Source: Corbicula japonica (lineage: Eukaryota; Mollusca; Bivalvia; Venerida; Cyrenidae). From it: a DNA stretch of 64,000 nucleotides. Positions 33,861 to 45,383 of this stretch are shown one piece after another (the stretch's first letter is position 1; each line of letters opens with the position of its first letter). The DNA is taken from the NCBI GenBank assembly GCA_038501625.1, contig JAZAYU010000013.1, positions 5,642,001-5,706,000 of the forward strand. Reading direction: 5' to 3'. Position numbers and translations under genes: made by a program. The notes beneath the pieces were generated by a model. The model was not told the DNA's origin. It saw only the letters and a list, made by a program, of their open reading frames with translations, and made no database searches.

Positions 33861-35090
33861 ATTATGAATTTGCATGCACGCACATCCTTTGTAACTTAAG
33901 TAGGAATAAAATAAAAGTTTAATGGTTTGTTTTCTTCCTTTCTTTTATAAAAATCTTGAAAAACATGTTCAACTGACCAGTGTTGACTACTTGGCGAGTA
34001 TTGACCGGGCCGGTTAAAACTGCCGGTTTAAACCACAGGTGGAAGGATCGTACCCCGGTACCCCCTCCCCCCACTGCAGACACTACATTTGTACCCACCC
34101 AGTCAATAAAAAAAAAAATTCCAGTCCACCAGACAGCAAATTGCATTTAATTTAATCTTTTTCATCAAAAAACATGAACGAAATTTGTAACTATTTTTTG
34201 TATATGGTTACTTACGGTAATTTTTTTCATGTTTTTGATGAAGAAAAGTGGGTTAATATTCTTAAATTAAAATGAAGCATCTTCAATAAACATGTCTAAT
34301 ATTCTTAACAAATTTAAACATTTAAAAATTAAGCATCAATAAACGTGTATAATATTCTTAAAACTTTCAAACATTTTTAAAACGCACATTCTTTTAACAA
34401 ATTTCTTATTAAGATCTAAATCTGGTTATTTCCTTAAAACGGCGACTACTATTTTAAAGTTCAATGACACAGACACTCGGTTAAAAGCAGACCCGACGTG
34501 TGGTTGGGTGTGACTGAGATATGAAAACTTTGAGTGGAGATTCAGTAACATTATTGCCTTATATATCTTTTACACCTCGAAATTCTCGTGTATTATCCCG
34601 CCAAGTCACTAAGCACACATTACCGTAATAAACATAAAACCGTATTTACTTCACTAAGCACCAGCACAAAAATGCATATCACAAACGAGAATAATTTTAT
34701 TTCAATTTTTCAAGAATACTGTGCCTAATTTCACTTCATCAACATATGCGCAAATGTGGTGGCCATAAAGAAAATTAATTAATTCCTGGTCCGAGCCTAC
34801 AACTATTATAATTTACAATTAAAATAAATTACCGCTATCACAATGATGGTCACATCAGCAATATTTGCGAAGTCTTTTGGGGAGATTCAATGGTTGACGT
34901 CTACTGGCCTGTTCGGATTTATATGGATCGGTACTGTCATCGTTCCTAGTCTGAACCTTAATCAGATGAGAACTCATATATTTTGCTTTAAACGATTATT
35001 CTCAACGCCTTAAAACATGGAAATAAAATTGAAAAACTTAAAGTAATACCACACTTAACAATTTCATTATTTTCTTTTTTTTCAGAACAT
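33861..35090. other. no gene seen
   Basis: AT-rich. It contains a short direct echo at 34,260-34,345 (CATCTTCAATAAACATGTCTAATATTCTTAA and a diverged second copy). Nothing else can be supported. Confidence 0.45.
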
Positions 35091-35092
35091 GT

Positions 35093-36020
35093 AGCATCAT
35101 TTCTTTGCATACCAGACGAAATAAAAAAATACGGCAGTACTGACTACAATGAAACAAAAGCTGCATCAGATAAAAGAAACCTCAACAGAAATCAATGATG
35201 TCAAAGAAACCAAAATTCAAGAACTGAAAGAAGCCTTTGAGGGAGAAGTGAAATCTGTCTAGGATTTCAAAACAACTATACAAACATTGCTAGATAAAAT
35301 GGAACAGGAGACAATTCGAAATTTGGAATACGAATTTAACACATTAGAAGCAAAACTTAAGGAAGAGAGACATGAAATTGAAAAGCAAATTAAATCATTG
35401 ACCAATGCTTTTTCTGAGCTGGAAAAGTCAGAAGGAAATGTTACTCAGGAAGGTTTTGTAATCAAAACGTCAGAAAAAGGTCGTCGCTAAAGCAGATTAT
35501 TTAGAGACACACTTTATAAAGTTAGGAAACTAAATGCCCGACTCGAAAATTACAGCAAAAGGTGTAGATTTTGGGGTGCCTGCCTAACAGAAAATGGTTT
35601 CCTTATTTCTTCTGATGAGAGAAATAAGATCAAATGCATAGAAATACATAGACTATAATAAATTACTTAGAGTTTCAATAAACTCCTGGAGACCTTTGTA
35701 TAATAAGTAATTATGAAACAACAGTAAGTTTTTCTAATAAAACCATTTTGACAATATTTATATCCATGACAAAAATGGTGAGGAGATAAGTAAAATATCA
35801 ACAACCATGAGTGACATCAGATTTCCATTACTGCCCATGAACAGACTCAATCAACCGAGCATGCAATTTTTCAGTTTTTTGTGTTCGGTGGCTTTCAAAG
35901 TTCCTTTTTCATCCGTTGCTAACTTCCAAGTTGATCAAATTAATGCCCTTTTTAACTTTGATAGTAAAGATATCGAAATTATATATTGTGAGGTTTTGCA
36001 AAAAGTTTTGGCTGTTTAAA
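35093..36020 (+). pseudogene. TRIM-like (B-box/coiled-coil E3 ligase) pseudogene fragment
   Basis: After an acceptor-like TTTTTTTTCAG at 35,085, the frame reads HVASFLCIPDEIKKY, then a heptad-rich coiled-coil segment (35,220-35,490: LDKMEQETIRNLEYEFN, LKEERHEIEKQIKSL, NAFSELEKSEGNVTQEGF), the pattern found after the B-box in bivalve tripartite-motif proteins. Stops and frameshifts fall at about 35,190, 35,260 and 35,490. No RING or B-box was found upstream. The end (35,807-36,019, SDIRFPLLPMNRLNQPS) may be a further decayed part. TRIM proteins are ubiquitin ligases, often in immune signalling; this copy cannot make one. Confidence 0.5.
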
Positions 36021-37010
36021 TATCCACCATCCTTGATGGCTTATAAGGTGACACGGGCAGATATCTTTTTAAAATATGAGCCAAGCTAATTTTCATAAAA
36101 TGTTGGATAAATTTTTCATGATAATCTTATTTGAATTTAAACAAATTTATATGTTAAAAGATGATGCTGATAACAACGGCACATATGGTGAACTTTTTGG
36201 GCAATCCAAGTTAAGAAGATTTTAAATGAAATTGGTATGCCATATATACGGGATACTGAAAACTTAAGGTGCTATGGAGGTTTCATCGCCCTGTCATTGA
36301 TAAAAAAGTAAATTATCAAAATATCTCTAAAGGCAAAATGCAGTTCAATAAAACAAATCAACATTGCACAAATCAATGTTTTTAAAGTGTGGTTATTTTA
36401 CATGAATTAGGCTAATAAAAGTTAGAAAATTAAGGAAAACAGGTAAGATGAAAAATCTGCAAATTGTATTTGCAACCAAACACAAAAACGAAGCAACACT
36501 AATCATCAATTTAAATTTCAATAGCCTTCATGAGTAATGAGTTACTGACAATGATATATAAAATTGTTTTGTTTTACAAATGTATAAAATATGCGTTTTT
36601 GGGTTTGATTCATATATCAATTTAGGGTTTTTTATGCCTATTTTTTTTCTTTACTGTTTTTCAATTTCCTTTATGTATGTAAAATAAACATGCACTTGGT
36701 ATAAAGGTACGAAAACTGACTCAGTGCCAATAAAAAACAATGCTACCTCAGAATTGCGCTTAATTTATCAGAGCTGAATATATAATTTTCTTAATTTCAT
36801 ATTTGTTATACTATTAACTTTGACGATCCTGAAAGTAGAACGTATTGAAATAAGTCGTCAATTTTCCTGACATGTCCTCTCATAATCAAGGGAGATATCT
36901 GCATCCGAAGAATGTGCTATTTCCATTGCAGTTGTTGACCCTTGTCTATAACAGTTTAACAAGTGTTCGTTAGTTTGGCCCTTGTAGAAGTCAAGGTCCG
37001 TTTTAAATTT
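36021..37010. other. no gene seen
   Basis: AT-rich sequence without a supportable frame, RNA or element boundary. Confidence 0.5.
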
Positions 37011-37012
37011 TC

Positions 37013-37840
37013 CCTTTAACTCTTTGGTTGCACAACGGTGGCAGGGGTTTGAGCGTTTATGAAGGGTTATGGGTAAATCTTTTCTTTAAAGAACTAGAAG
37101 CTCGATTTGTTTCTTTTATCACTGTCATCGTGTTCTTGCTAATTTGACTCCAGGAGCTCTGGTCTCGGTAAGATCATCGAGTACTCGCCCATTTGGCTTT
37201 GCAATGCTATTAGCTTCTTACGTTTTATATATTTGTGTGCTTTTGCATGCAACATTGCTCAGTTGATAGGTGAGTTGTAAGTCATTTCACCAAGACAGCT
37301 AGAGGCACTATCATTTGATATTCACAGTAGCGCTATTTGTGCAGTGTGGCGGCCGTAGAGTCTCCCCGTACATATAGTCAGTACTGTTATCAGTAAAATA
37401 ACCCGTTACCGATGTCATGCAGTGATTGTTACGTATATCAGGGCTATCCGATCAACCTTTTTTGGGGGTTGTCCCGATTAGCTCAATTGGTTGCGTCGCA
37501 GGAATTGTATGGCTAGGCGCTGTCGCCGTGACGGTGCGGTTCGCTCCCAGCTGGAGGCACTATCATTTGTACTTGTTTGTTGATATGAGAACCTGTTGGG
37601 GCAAGTGTAAGGTTGGTGCACCCTAGAACCTGGTTTAAACCCCCAAGTGGCAAATTGTTTTGCCACTGACCGTTCCAAGGCGGTAACCTCTCGGGTTCTC
37701 ACTTTCGTTAATTGTTTGTGGCGTCCATTTTGAAACTGATTATTGTAATATCATGCTCTTTTTTTGCCTCTATTTTTTGGCTTTGTGGGAAGGCTGTGTC
37801 TGCTGGATGTGGCCATTACTGATATGCATATTTCACTTTT
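37013..37840 (+). mobile_element. Penelope-like element 3' tail, carrying a SINE
   Basis: Follows the order of 63,050-63,430: GGTTGCACAACGGTGGCAGG, TTATGAAGGGTTATGGG, CTCTGGTCTCGGTAAGATCA, then GAGAACCTGTTGGGGCAAG and CACTGACCGTTCCAAGGCGG. It is split at 37,318-37,553 by the element described next. Confidence 0.7.
37318..37553. mobile_element. SINE-like element, 236 bp, with 16-bp target duplication
   Basis: GAGGCACTATCATTTG is perfectly repeated at 37,302-37,317 and 37,554-37,569 and is single-copy in the intact tail it interrupts. The insert has CGGCCGTAGAGTCTCCCCG, GGGCTATCCGATCAACC and, at its right end on the plus strand, a tRNA-like segment with A-box-like TTAGCTCAATTGGTTGCG and B-box-like GGTTCGCTCCC. 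This copy fixes the boundaries of a family found in all three gene units. The tRNA-like part being at the far end relative to the other landmarks is unusual. Confidence 0.8.
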
Positions 37841-38084
37841 TTAAGGTGAATTATGGCGATATTTATGTTATTGGGGTTACCGATGAACATAATGTCTTGA
37901 AAGTAGGTCACGATACTCTATGTTCATCAAATATATTTATCTTTCTCACAAAAAAAACCACACAAAAAACAATAGAAGATAGTCACAGGAGATCAGCCAC
38001 CTCGTTCTCAAGACCGGAATTGCCGGGTTTTTAAGCTTTTTAGCTTACATTTCTAAACTCGAGAACTTTGGAAGCCTTCACTCT

Positions 38085-40397
38085 TTTTTTAACTTTTATT
38101 TTTATTTTCAATTTACATATATATACATGTATGCACATACACAACATACCACAAACATAAAAATCATGGTACATTAGTCAAACATAATTACGTCTTTACT
38201 AAATATAGCGTTCATCTTTACGTTCATTTTTATTAGCATATCGGTAAAATCTTGCCATTTGCCATTTACAATATAACAGATATGGCAAAGACAGAAGAAA
38301 TAGAATTTAAGCAAACAACAATAACACAAATTACTGATTACACGATAAAGACATCAAATGGTATATTAGCACATAATAATAACATGACACAAAGCATTAT
38401 TTCACATGATACAGTTGTGACAAAAAGTACATTAAAGTAGTCGTATTTAAGAAACAGCTTAAGGTTGTAGGGTATTATTACGTAAATTCATTGCATCCTT
38501 TAAAATTTACTTAAATTAATTATTTTTATTTTTATTTTTGACAACATGACACTATCAATCTATGTAATGTAGGCCATGTAAAGTTCTGGAATCTTAAGTC
38601 AGCATATTTGGGAAATCATAGGAGAAAGTACTATAATTCCGATTCAATAGCATTTTTGTTACAAACTCTACATGATCTATTTTCTCTCGTGGTATTATTA
38701 TATCTACCCGTTTCGATCTCCAAGTTATGAGAACACAGCCTAAATCGTGAAAGGTTTTTGCGAAGACTTTCAGAATTGAATATTGATAAATATTCTTCGA
38801 AGCCAAATTAAACCTTAAATCTATTTTAATAGTTTAATTTGGGCATATCTCTTATCGTTTCTGACCATTTTTGTACAAACTGATCCCGAATACGTTGCTT
38901 TAATGATGGAAAATGATGGAAAATATTTCATTTCAGTATGAAAATTTTCGTAAAAATATAAGAATCCCAATTTATCAATAAAATTTTCATTGTATTATCT
39001 AAGCCCAGTTAGTATAATTTGAGCTATTCAGTTGTTCGGTGTAAAATGAAATATTGGAGAATTGAGGTCTTTATTTAGTTTCAACCAATATTATACTGCT
39101 ATTTCTTTACATAAAATTGAGAGCGGGTATCTTCCTAATTCTCCATATACTGCATAATTTAGGGTTTGATGTTTGACCCCTAGAACATATTTGCAAAATC
39201 TAATGTGCAATTTGTCGATTTCCTTGAAGTCGTAAACACCATATATTTCAGAACCATACAATAAAATCGGGAGCACCATTGTGTCAAACAAATAGAATTT
39301 AGTTTTAATATCAAAATCGATTCTGTCAAAATACCAACAGGTTATGGTATGCTTTAAGAGCTTGTTCATATAGAGCGTTAACTGCATATAAAAGATTATC
39401 TGTATAAAATAGTTGAACAACCAGGTAAGTTAAGTAGTCAGCTCGTTCTACCTTTTTATCGTAAATATAAAATCTATATGTTCTGCGATTTTACGTTTTT
39501 CAAATAAACAGTGTTTTGTTTTCTTGACATTAATTTTTAATCCCCATTTTGTGGAATAATAACATAAATTAGACAGTTGTGCATGTAGGCTTTCAGGATC
39601 AGTAGTAAACAAAACCATATGATCTGAAAAACTAACTAAATCATTTTTTTTCGTTACATCATTTATAAACAAGATAAATAGCAAGGAAAATTATGGTTCT
39701 TCCTGTTTTACCCCTAGGGTGACATCGAAAAGCTCAAATATGTTTATATTAGACCCTTACTTGATACATGACTTAACATTGGAATAAATAGATTTGATCA
39801 ACTTAAACATTTTACAACTAATACCCGACTCTACTTATTTTACCCAGAGTGCACCCTTTATAACAGTATCAAAGGCACGCTCATGGTCAATAAAAATACA
39901 CCAGAGTTTCTTATGATTAAATAAAACCTTTTTTATAACACTGTGAAGAATAAAAAATGCGTCCGTAGTTGACCTACCATCTCTAAATCCATACTGTGCG
40001 TCTGTAAATACATCTTCAGTTTCACGCCATTATTTAATCGGTTTCTTAGCAAAAGCGAAACAATCTTTGACAAAACATTAACTATCGTAATATCTCTATA
40101 ATTTGCAGGGTTTTTCATGTCACCTTTCTTGAGTATTGGAACAATAGCAATATTACACCATGATGGCGGATAATAACCAGATTCGTTTATTTTATTGAAA
40201 ATCAAACATAAATATGGACTTATAAAATCTTTGGAATCGATGAAAAAATCTTCTACATTATTCTGCAAATCACAGCTCTTATTTCGTTTTAACATAGATA
40301 AGACTTTGGAAATTTCTTCAATGCTAAAAGGTCTGTCTAATGGATCAATATGTAATTCGTCGATACTACCGTGAACAAATGTTTCCGAATCGAACTA
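38085..40397 (-). mobile_element. degenerate LINE, minus strand, 5' end cut by a transposon
   Basis: Reading leftward: RT entry (40,295-39,933: PANYRDITIVNVLSKI, then GFRDGRSTTDA-type sequence), IFIDHERAFD near 39,880, palm region (39,684-39,448) with FSDHMVLF where YADD is expected, thumb and connector (39,420-39,091: LPILLYGSEIYGVYDF), and a C-terminal region (about 38,900-38,594: IRDQFVQKW). Frames are shifted many times. The 3' side ends in an A/T-rich tract near 38,085-38,110. The 5' side stops abruptly at the TA of the transposon at 40,398. Part of the missing upstream linker appears to lie at 42,470-42,711 in the opposite orientation. Confidence 0.8.
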
Positions 40398-40399
40398 TA

Positions 40400-41618
40400 C
40401 ACTAGTCAAAAGTTCTAAGTGCACACTTGATAAATGTTGATTTTTCAAATTATTTGATTGAATCTTTCAAAATAGTGTTAATTACAATGAAGAAGAATCA
40501 ATATTCTATTAAAGCACACCAAAAAATTTAAGTCTTCTTAACCAGATTAAAAAATAATAACATTTTAGCGCACTTGTACTCAGACAGCAATTCTCAAGTT
40601 AATTAACATTGCATCGGCTATCATTTGTGATCGTTTTCTCATCTCTGTATTATTTAAAGTTCATGTACATTTAAAGAAAATACTGTAGTTTGCCATTCAA
40701 TTGCACTGAAATAGCTTCATGTAGCTTTGTAATGGTCTGCTGGGCACGATGAGCCAACGCACTCTTCTCTATTTTATCCATAACGTTTTTACAGGATTTC
40801 AAGGAGAAAATTCCATTTTTTTCACAATTCTTTGTGCAAAAAGCTTTTGAATTGTCTAGCAGTTTGGGATGATGCAATTTTCTATGATAGATGTGTAACA
40901 GCCTTTCCGAACGAACAAAATGTATTCATTTTGATAAAATTGACCAGTTTTCGGACACGCTTTTTGACCAAATAAACGTCATTTTCGAATAATTCGATGT
41001 TAAAGTTTATTGAATTTCTATAAATTTTAGTTTTAAATTTTTATTTATTGGACACTTATCCAACATATTTTACACTAATATTTTCGAGTTTACGTTGTTT
41101 TACGTAAATATTTAATGACGCTATTGGGTAACGTCAGCGTTGAACGTAAGCAGCGTAATCAATCTAGAACATAATATCGTTTGATTTTCTTCTTAAGTTA
41201 ATAAAATATGCAAAAATGTGGTATTTCTTTTGCATTTACGACAACCGTCAAGATTTTTTACAACAAATTTGAAGTTGTGCGGGTGAAACGAATTTTGACG
41301 GAAATGTCGTTGTCTGCTGACGTCAACCGTTCAATGGTTACAATTTGTTGGTGTGTTTTTCGTGTTTGTCTGGAGTCGGTGAACATGTGAAAAACAAAAA
41401 CGATTAAAAAAAAATAATTTCTATTGCCTCACGGGGATTACGCATAAATAGCGTATGCCGACGTGGATGACGTAATACATAAAATATATGCACGGTTTTC
41501 AAAACAATATTATTGTTTGACCATAATTAACATTATATCAAACTTTCATTCAATTAGAATAAGTTTACTTTGAGATATTCGAAAAAGAAATGTGTGCACT
41601 TAGAACTTTTGACGAGTG
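40400..41618 (+). mobile_element. 1,219-bp TA-flanked transposon, copy 1
   Basis: Flanked by TA at 40,398 and 41,619. Terminal inverted repeats begin CACTAGTCAAAAGTTCTAAG and end with its complement (one mismatch), at least 26 bp. The element has two short frames (68 codons at 40,877-40,671 minus; 60 codons at 41,208-41,390 plus), neither recognised as a transposase. TA duplication and terminal sequence point to the Tc1/mariner superfamily, non-autonomous. Copy 2 is its almost identical reverse complement. Confidence 0.8.
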
Positions 41619-41620
41619 TA

Positions 41621-41880
41621 GATTCTCTCTAAGATACCCCCATTAAGAATAGATTAAACAGAAAGCAAAATTTTGTTTGGGATAAATGATAAAAATAGCA
41701 CAGCTTTGAACTCAATTTTGTTAACAGCCAAGTACCATATATATCAATGTAAAATGAAATCGCCTGCACCTGTGACTGAAGTTTTTAAAAAACAAAAGTT
41801 CAATGCACGAAAAACGCTTAAAATGAATTACTTCGATACAGTATGGCAACGGTACACAGCTCTTCTCAAGCGGCTTTGCA
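41621..41880 (+). pseudogene. LINE ORF2 C-terminal fragment in the inverted spacer
   Basis: Plus-strand residues NDKNSTALNSILLTAKYHIY and PVTEVFKKQKF match the end of Tx1/L1-like LINE proteins. Its missing N-terminal partner (C-x-FC and LLWEC motifs) lies at 43,935-44,065 on the minus strand, beyond copy 2. Confidence 0.6.
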
Positions 41881-42465
41881 GGCGTGTTTGTTCCCCTTCA
41901 CACAGTTTTGCTCAGGATAGTCTAAGGATGTCTTTTTGTTTGTGTTGGGGTGGGGAGTTTGTGTTTGTTTGTTGTTGAAAAGTTCCCAAAAACGTTCACA
42001 CTGAATTATAGTCTAAAATTAATTGTTAAAATATGACAAAAAAACTCTTGGTAACCAGTGCACATAAAAACATCCACCGGGCGTCCTTGTTCCTGATCAT
42101 ATAAATTTTTGTTTTGTTTTTTTTTTCTCCTTTTTTCCCAAGCAAACCAACATAAAATTAGTCATAAGCATTCCACTTAAAGAAGCCACAGTTAAAATGC
42201 AATGTAAAGCAACCAATAGTATTTTGTAATAACACTCGCAGTTGAACAGCATTTCTTAAAAAAACTTATATTTGTATCTTTTTAAATAAATTTGCACTAT
42301 GACATTATAATGTAATGATCTACATTGACAGTTGTTTGTGAATTACTTTTGACAAATGTGCAGTGTTTTATATATGTATAATTAATGTTGACATGTCCCC
42401 CCCCCCCCAAATTGCTATTGCTTAAAAAAAAATTAACTGTATTGAAGAAAAATAATTTATTCATC
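41881..42465. other. spacer between LINE fragments, no gene
   Basis: Non-coding, T-rich, with a poly-C run at about 42,397-42,408. It separates the 3' end of one LINE relic from the 5' part of the next. Confidence 0.5.
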
Positions 42466-42469
42466 TGTA

Positions 42470-42711
42470 ACGGTAGATTAGAAAACGGTCAGTGCACTTA
42501 CCATTGAATGTATATAACTAAGTCAATTTCTACAAAACTCATTTTTAATTCAAATGAAAAAAACTAAAGTTACGCATATGAGCCGTAACTCTCCACGTAA
42601 GTTCTGGAAATATATAATAAATATTTAAGTAGAACAAACGTGATTTCAATACTGAAATAAATATAAACGACTTTAAGTCTTATTTTGAAACAGTATCAAA
42701 CGTATCTCACA
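42470..42711 (+). pseudogene. LINE endonuclease-RT linker fragment in the inverted spacer
   Basis: Plus strand shows SRNSPRKFWKYI and a YFETVSNVSH-like end, typical of the linker before the RT domain. It stops at the TA of copy 2. The minus-strand LINE to the left begins, just past copy 1, with what should follow it. Confidence 0.55.
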
Positions 42712-42713
42712 TA

Positions 42714-43932
42714 CACTCGTCAAAAGTTCTAAGTGCACATATTTCTTTTTTGAATATCTCAAAGTAAACTTATTCTAATTGAATGAAAGTTTGATATAAT
42801 GTTAATTATGGTCAAACAATAATATTGTTTTGAAAACCGTGCATATATTTTATGTATTACGTCATCCACGTCGGCATACGCTATTTATGCGTAATCTCCG
42901 TGAGGCAATAGAAATTATTTTTTTTTAATCGTTTTTGTTTTTCACATGTTCACCGACTCCAGACAAACACGAAAAACACACCAACAAATTGTAACCATTG
43001 AACGGTTGACGTCAGCAGACAACGACATTTCCGTCAAAATTCGTTTCACCCGCACAACTTCAAATTTGTTGTAAAAAATCTTGACGGTTGTCGTAAATGC
43101 AAAAGAAATAACACATTTTTGCATATTTTATTAACTTAAGAAGAAAATCAAACGATATTATGTTCTAGATTGATTACGCTGCTTACGTTGAACGCTGACG
43201 TTACCCAATAGCGTCATTAAATATTTACGTAAAACAACGTAAACTCGAAAATATTAGTGTAAAATATGTTGGATAAGTGTCCAATAAATAAAAATTTAAA
43301 ACTAAAATTTATAGAAATTCAATAAACTTTAACATCGAATTATTCGAAAATGACGTTTATTTGGTCAAAAAGCGTGTCCGAAAACTGGTCAATTTTATCA
43401 AAATGAATACATTTTGTTCGTTCGGAAAGGCTGTTACACATCTATCATAGAAAATTGCATCATCCCAAACTGCTAGACAATTCAAAAGCTTTTTGCACAA
43501 AGAATTGTGAAAAAAATGGAATTTTCTCCTTGAAATCCTGTAAAAACGTTATGGATAAAATAGAGAAGAGTGCGTTGGCTCATCGTGCCCAGCAGACCAT
43601 TACAAAGCTACATGAAGCTATTTCAGTGCAATTGAATGGCAAACTACAGTATTTTCTTTAAATGTACATGAACTTTAAATAATACAGAGATGAGAAAACG
43701 ATCACAAATGATAGCCGATGCAATGTTAATTAACTTGAGAATTGCTGTCTGAGTACAAGTGCGCTAAAATGTTATTATTTTTTAATCTGGTTAAGAAGAC
43801 TTAAATTTTTTGGTGTGCTTTAATAGAATATTGATTCTTCTTCATTGTAATTAACACTATTTTGAAAGATTCAATCAAATAATTTGAAAAATCAACATTT
43901 ATCAAGTGTGCACTTAGAACTTTTGACTAGTG
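42714..43932 (-). mobile_element. 1,219-bp TA-flanked transposon, copy 2 (inverted)
   Basis: Reverse complement of copy 1, equal length, flanked by TA at 42,712 and 43,933. The 68-codon frame is identical (43,455-43,661 plus). The 60-codon frame differs at one residue (43,124-42,942 minus). The few differences indicate either very recent insertion of both or homogenisation of the arms. Confidence 0.8.
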
Positions 43933-43934
43933 TA

Positions 43935-44068
43935 TATTCCTATACTGTTCCAGAATTGTTGGACAATATAGCACATTCCCACAACAATTGTTTAAAGTTT
44001 CTGGATCTCCTAAACAAAAAGTACATAAATTATCATTTCTTAAAACCCATTTGTTGCTACCGTGATTA
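43935..44068 (-). pseudogene. LINE ORF2 zinc-motif fragment
   Basis: On the minus strand, in two overlapping frames, MGFKK, FKQLLWECA and VQQFWNSIGIY are visible. This is the Cys/His zone that precedes the fragment at 41,621-41,880 in intact LINE proteins. Confidence 0.5.
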
Positions 44069-44070
44069 AA

Positions 44071-45137
44071 ATGAATTTACAAAAGATTATTTCAAGAAGA
44101 GAGGGTCAGCGTTGTATTATTTCTAGACAACTAGAGAAATTCGATAACGAGTTGTCATTATCAGAGAAGACCGCCCTGCTCGAAAACATGGAGGAAACGG
44201 TAGGAGAATCTCAACGAGAAGATTGTTAATCACGATGATATCGGCGATTTGGAAACAGTGTTGGTAGATAGTGAAGAATATTCTATTAACTTACGTCTAA
44301 AACTACGGAAGCTGAGAGAGGACATTGCAAATTCTAGCGACACTGGTAACGGAAGTGTGATCCGTTATTCACAGGATATAAACGGTTGTGCTCAAACTAT
44401 ATCAGGTGAGAACTTTTCTTATTACAGTAGTTGTAGCCACAGAGTAGCCCCTGATAGTCTGCCATTTCATAGATTACCTAAACTGAGTTTACCTACCTTG
44501 ACGGAGATTTTGCAAATTTGCTGGCATTCTGGAAGTCATATGAGGCTGCGATCCATTTGAACCAAACACTCTCCGCAGTCCAGAAGTTTAACTACTCACG
44601 TTCCATGCCAGAAAACACTGCATATACCACCATGGCTGGTTTTCCCTTGCTAACGCGAATTACAAGAATGCTATAGATTTGCTGCAAGAAAAATTCGGAC
44701 AAACTCATATAGCTACATGCAGTCGCTTCTAGACTTACTAATTCCAAACACAGTGTTACGCAGTTTTCACGACAAAATGGAGAACTACATCCGGGGATTG
44801 GAATATTTAGGTGAGTGTCAGGGTTCTTATAGTGATTTATTGGTACCTATAAACATGAAAAACCTTCCCTCTGAATTACGGCGCAATTAAGCGCAAGAAC
44901 ACGGAAATGTACGGTGGCAAATACAAGAATTGAGATTTACTATCACCAGAGAAGTTAACATTTTAGTAGCTGGTGAAATAGACGAAATCAGGAAACCACA
45001 TGTGCCGGCGGCATCCTTATTCACTGGAACCGAGAAAAAAACATGACAAAGAAACACTCGCAATCCAGACATAATTATAAATCAAATAAACTGTGTCCGC
45101 TTTGTGAAGGTAAACATTCATCACACAGTTGTAGTTA
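44071..45137 (+). pseudogene. BEL/Pao-type LTR retrotransposon gag relic
   Basis: Gag-like N-terminal segment from the ATG at 44,071, acidic and helical, then EEYSINLRLKLRKLREDI (44,270-44,330), LPKLSLPTL (about 44,480), a NQTLSAVQKFNY stretch (44,565-44,595), AIDLLQEKFGQTHIATC-type sequence (44,670-44,720), and a zinc knuckle CPLCEGKHSSHSC near 45,100. This order is that of BEL/Pao gag (the DUF1759 type). Several frameshifts and stops; no protease, RT or LTR was found. It ends abruptly where unit C begins. Confidence 0.75.
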
Positions 45138-45247
45138 AAAGTCATTATGGCCACCTGGTGAACATCTCAATGGCAAAAATATTTTTGTTTATTTTAGAAA
45201 GAATTCTCAGAAAAAATGTATTAGAATCAATTGTACGACAATATATA

Positions 45248-45383
45248 AATATTACATGTCTGACAGGGTGACAGTAAAATTGTCAACTTGAGGAAATACT
45301 GTCAACCGAGGCGAAGCCGAGGTTGACAGTATTTTCGAAAGTTGACAATTTTACTGTCACCCTGTCAGACATGTAATATTTAT
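45248..45383. repeat. long hairpin (about 67-bp arms)
   Basis: TATTACATGTCTGACAGGGT...AAAATTGTCAACTT pairs with its complement at the right edge over about 42 perfect bases. Then, after a short mismatch, AAATACTGTCAACC pairs with GGTTGACAGTATTT. The loop is GAGGCGAAGCCGAG-like. Related GACAGTA motifs continue to about 45,700, so this is probably one end of a MITE of about 450 bp. Confidence 0.75.

Noticed and set aside
40671..41390. Short frames of the 1,219-bp element as transposase genes
   Set aside because: No helix-turn-helix or DDE/D motif. Identity between copies reflects DNA identity, not proven coding selection.
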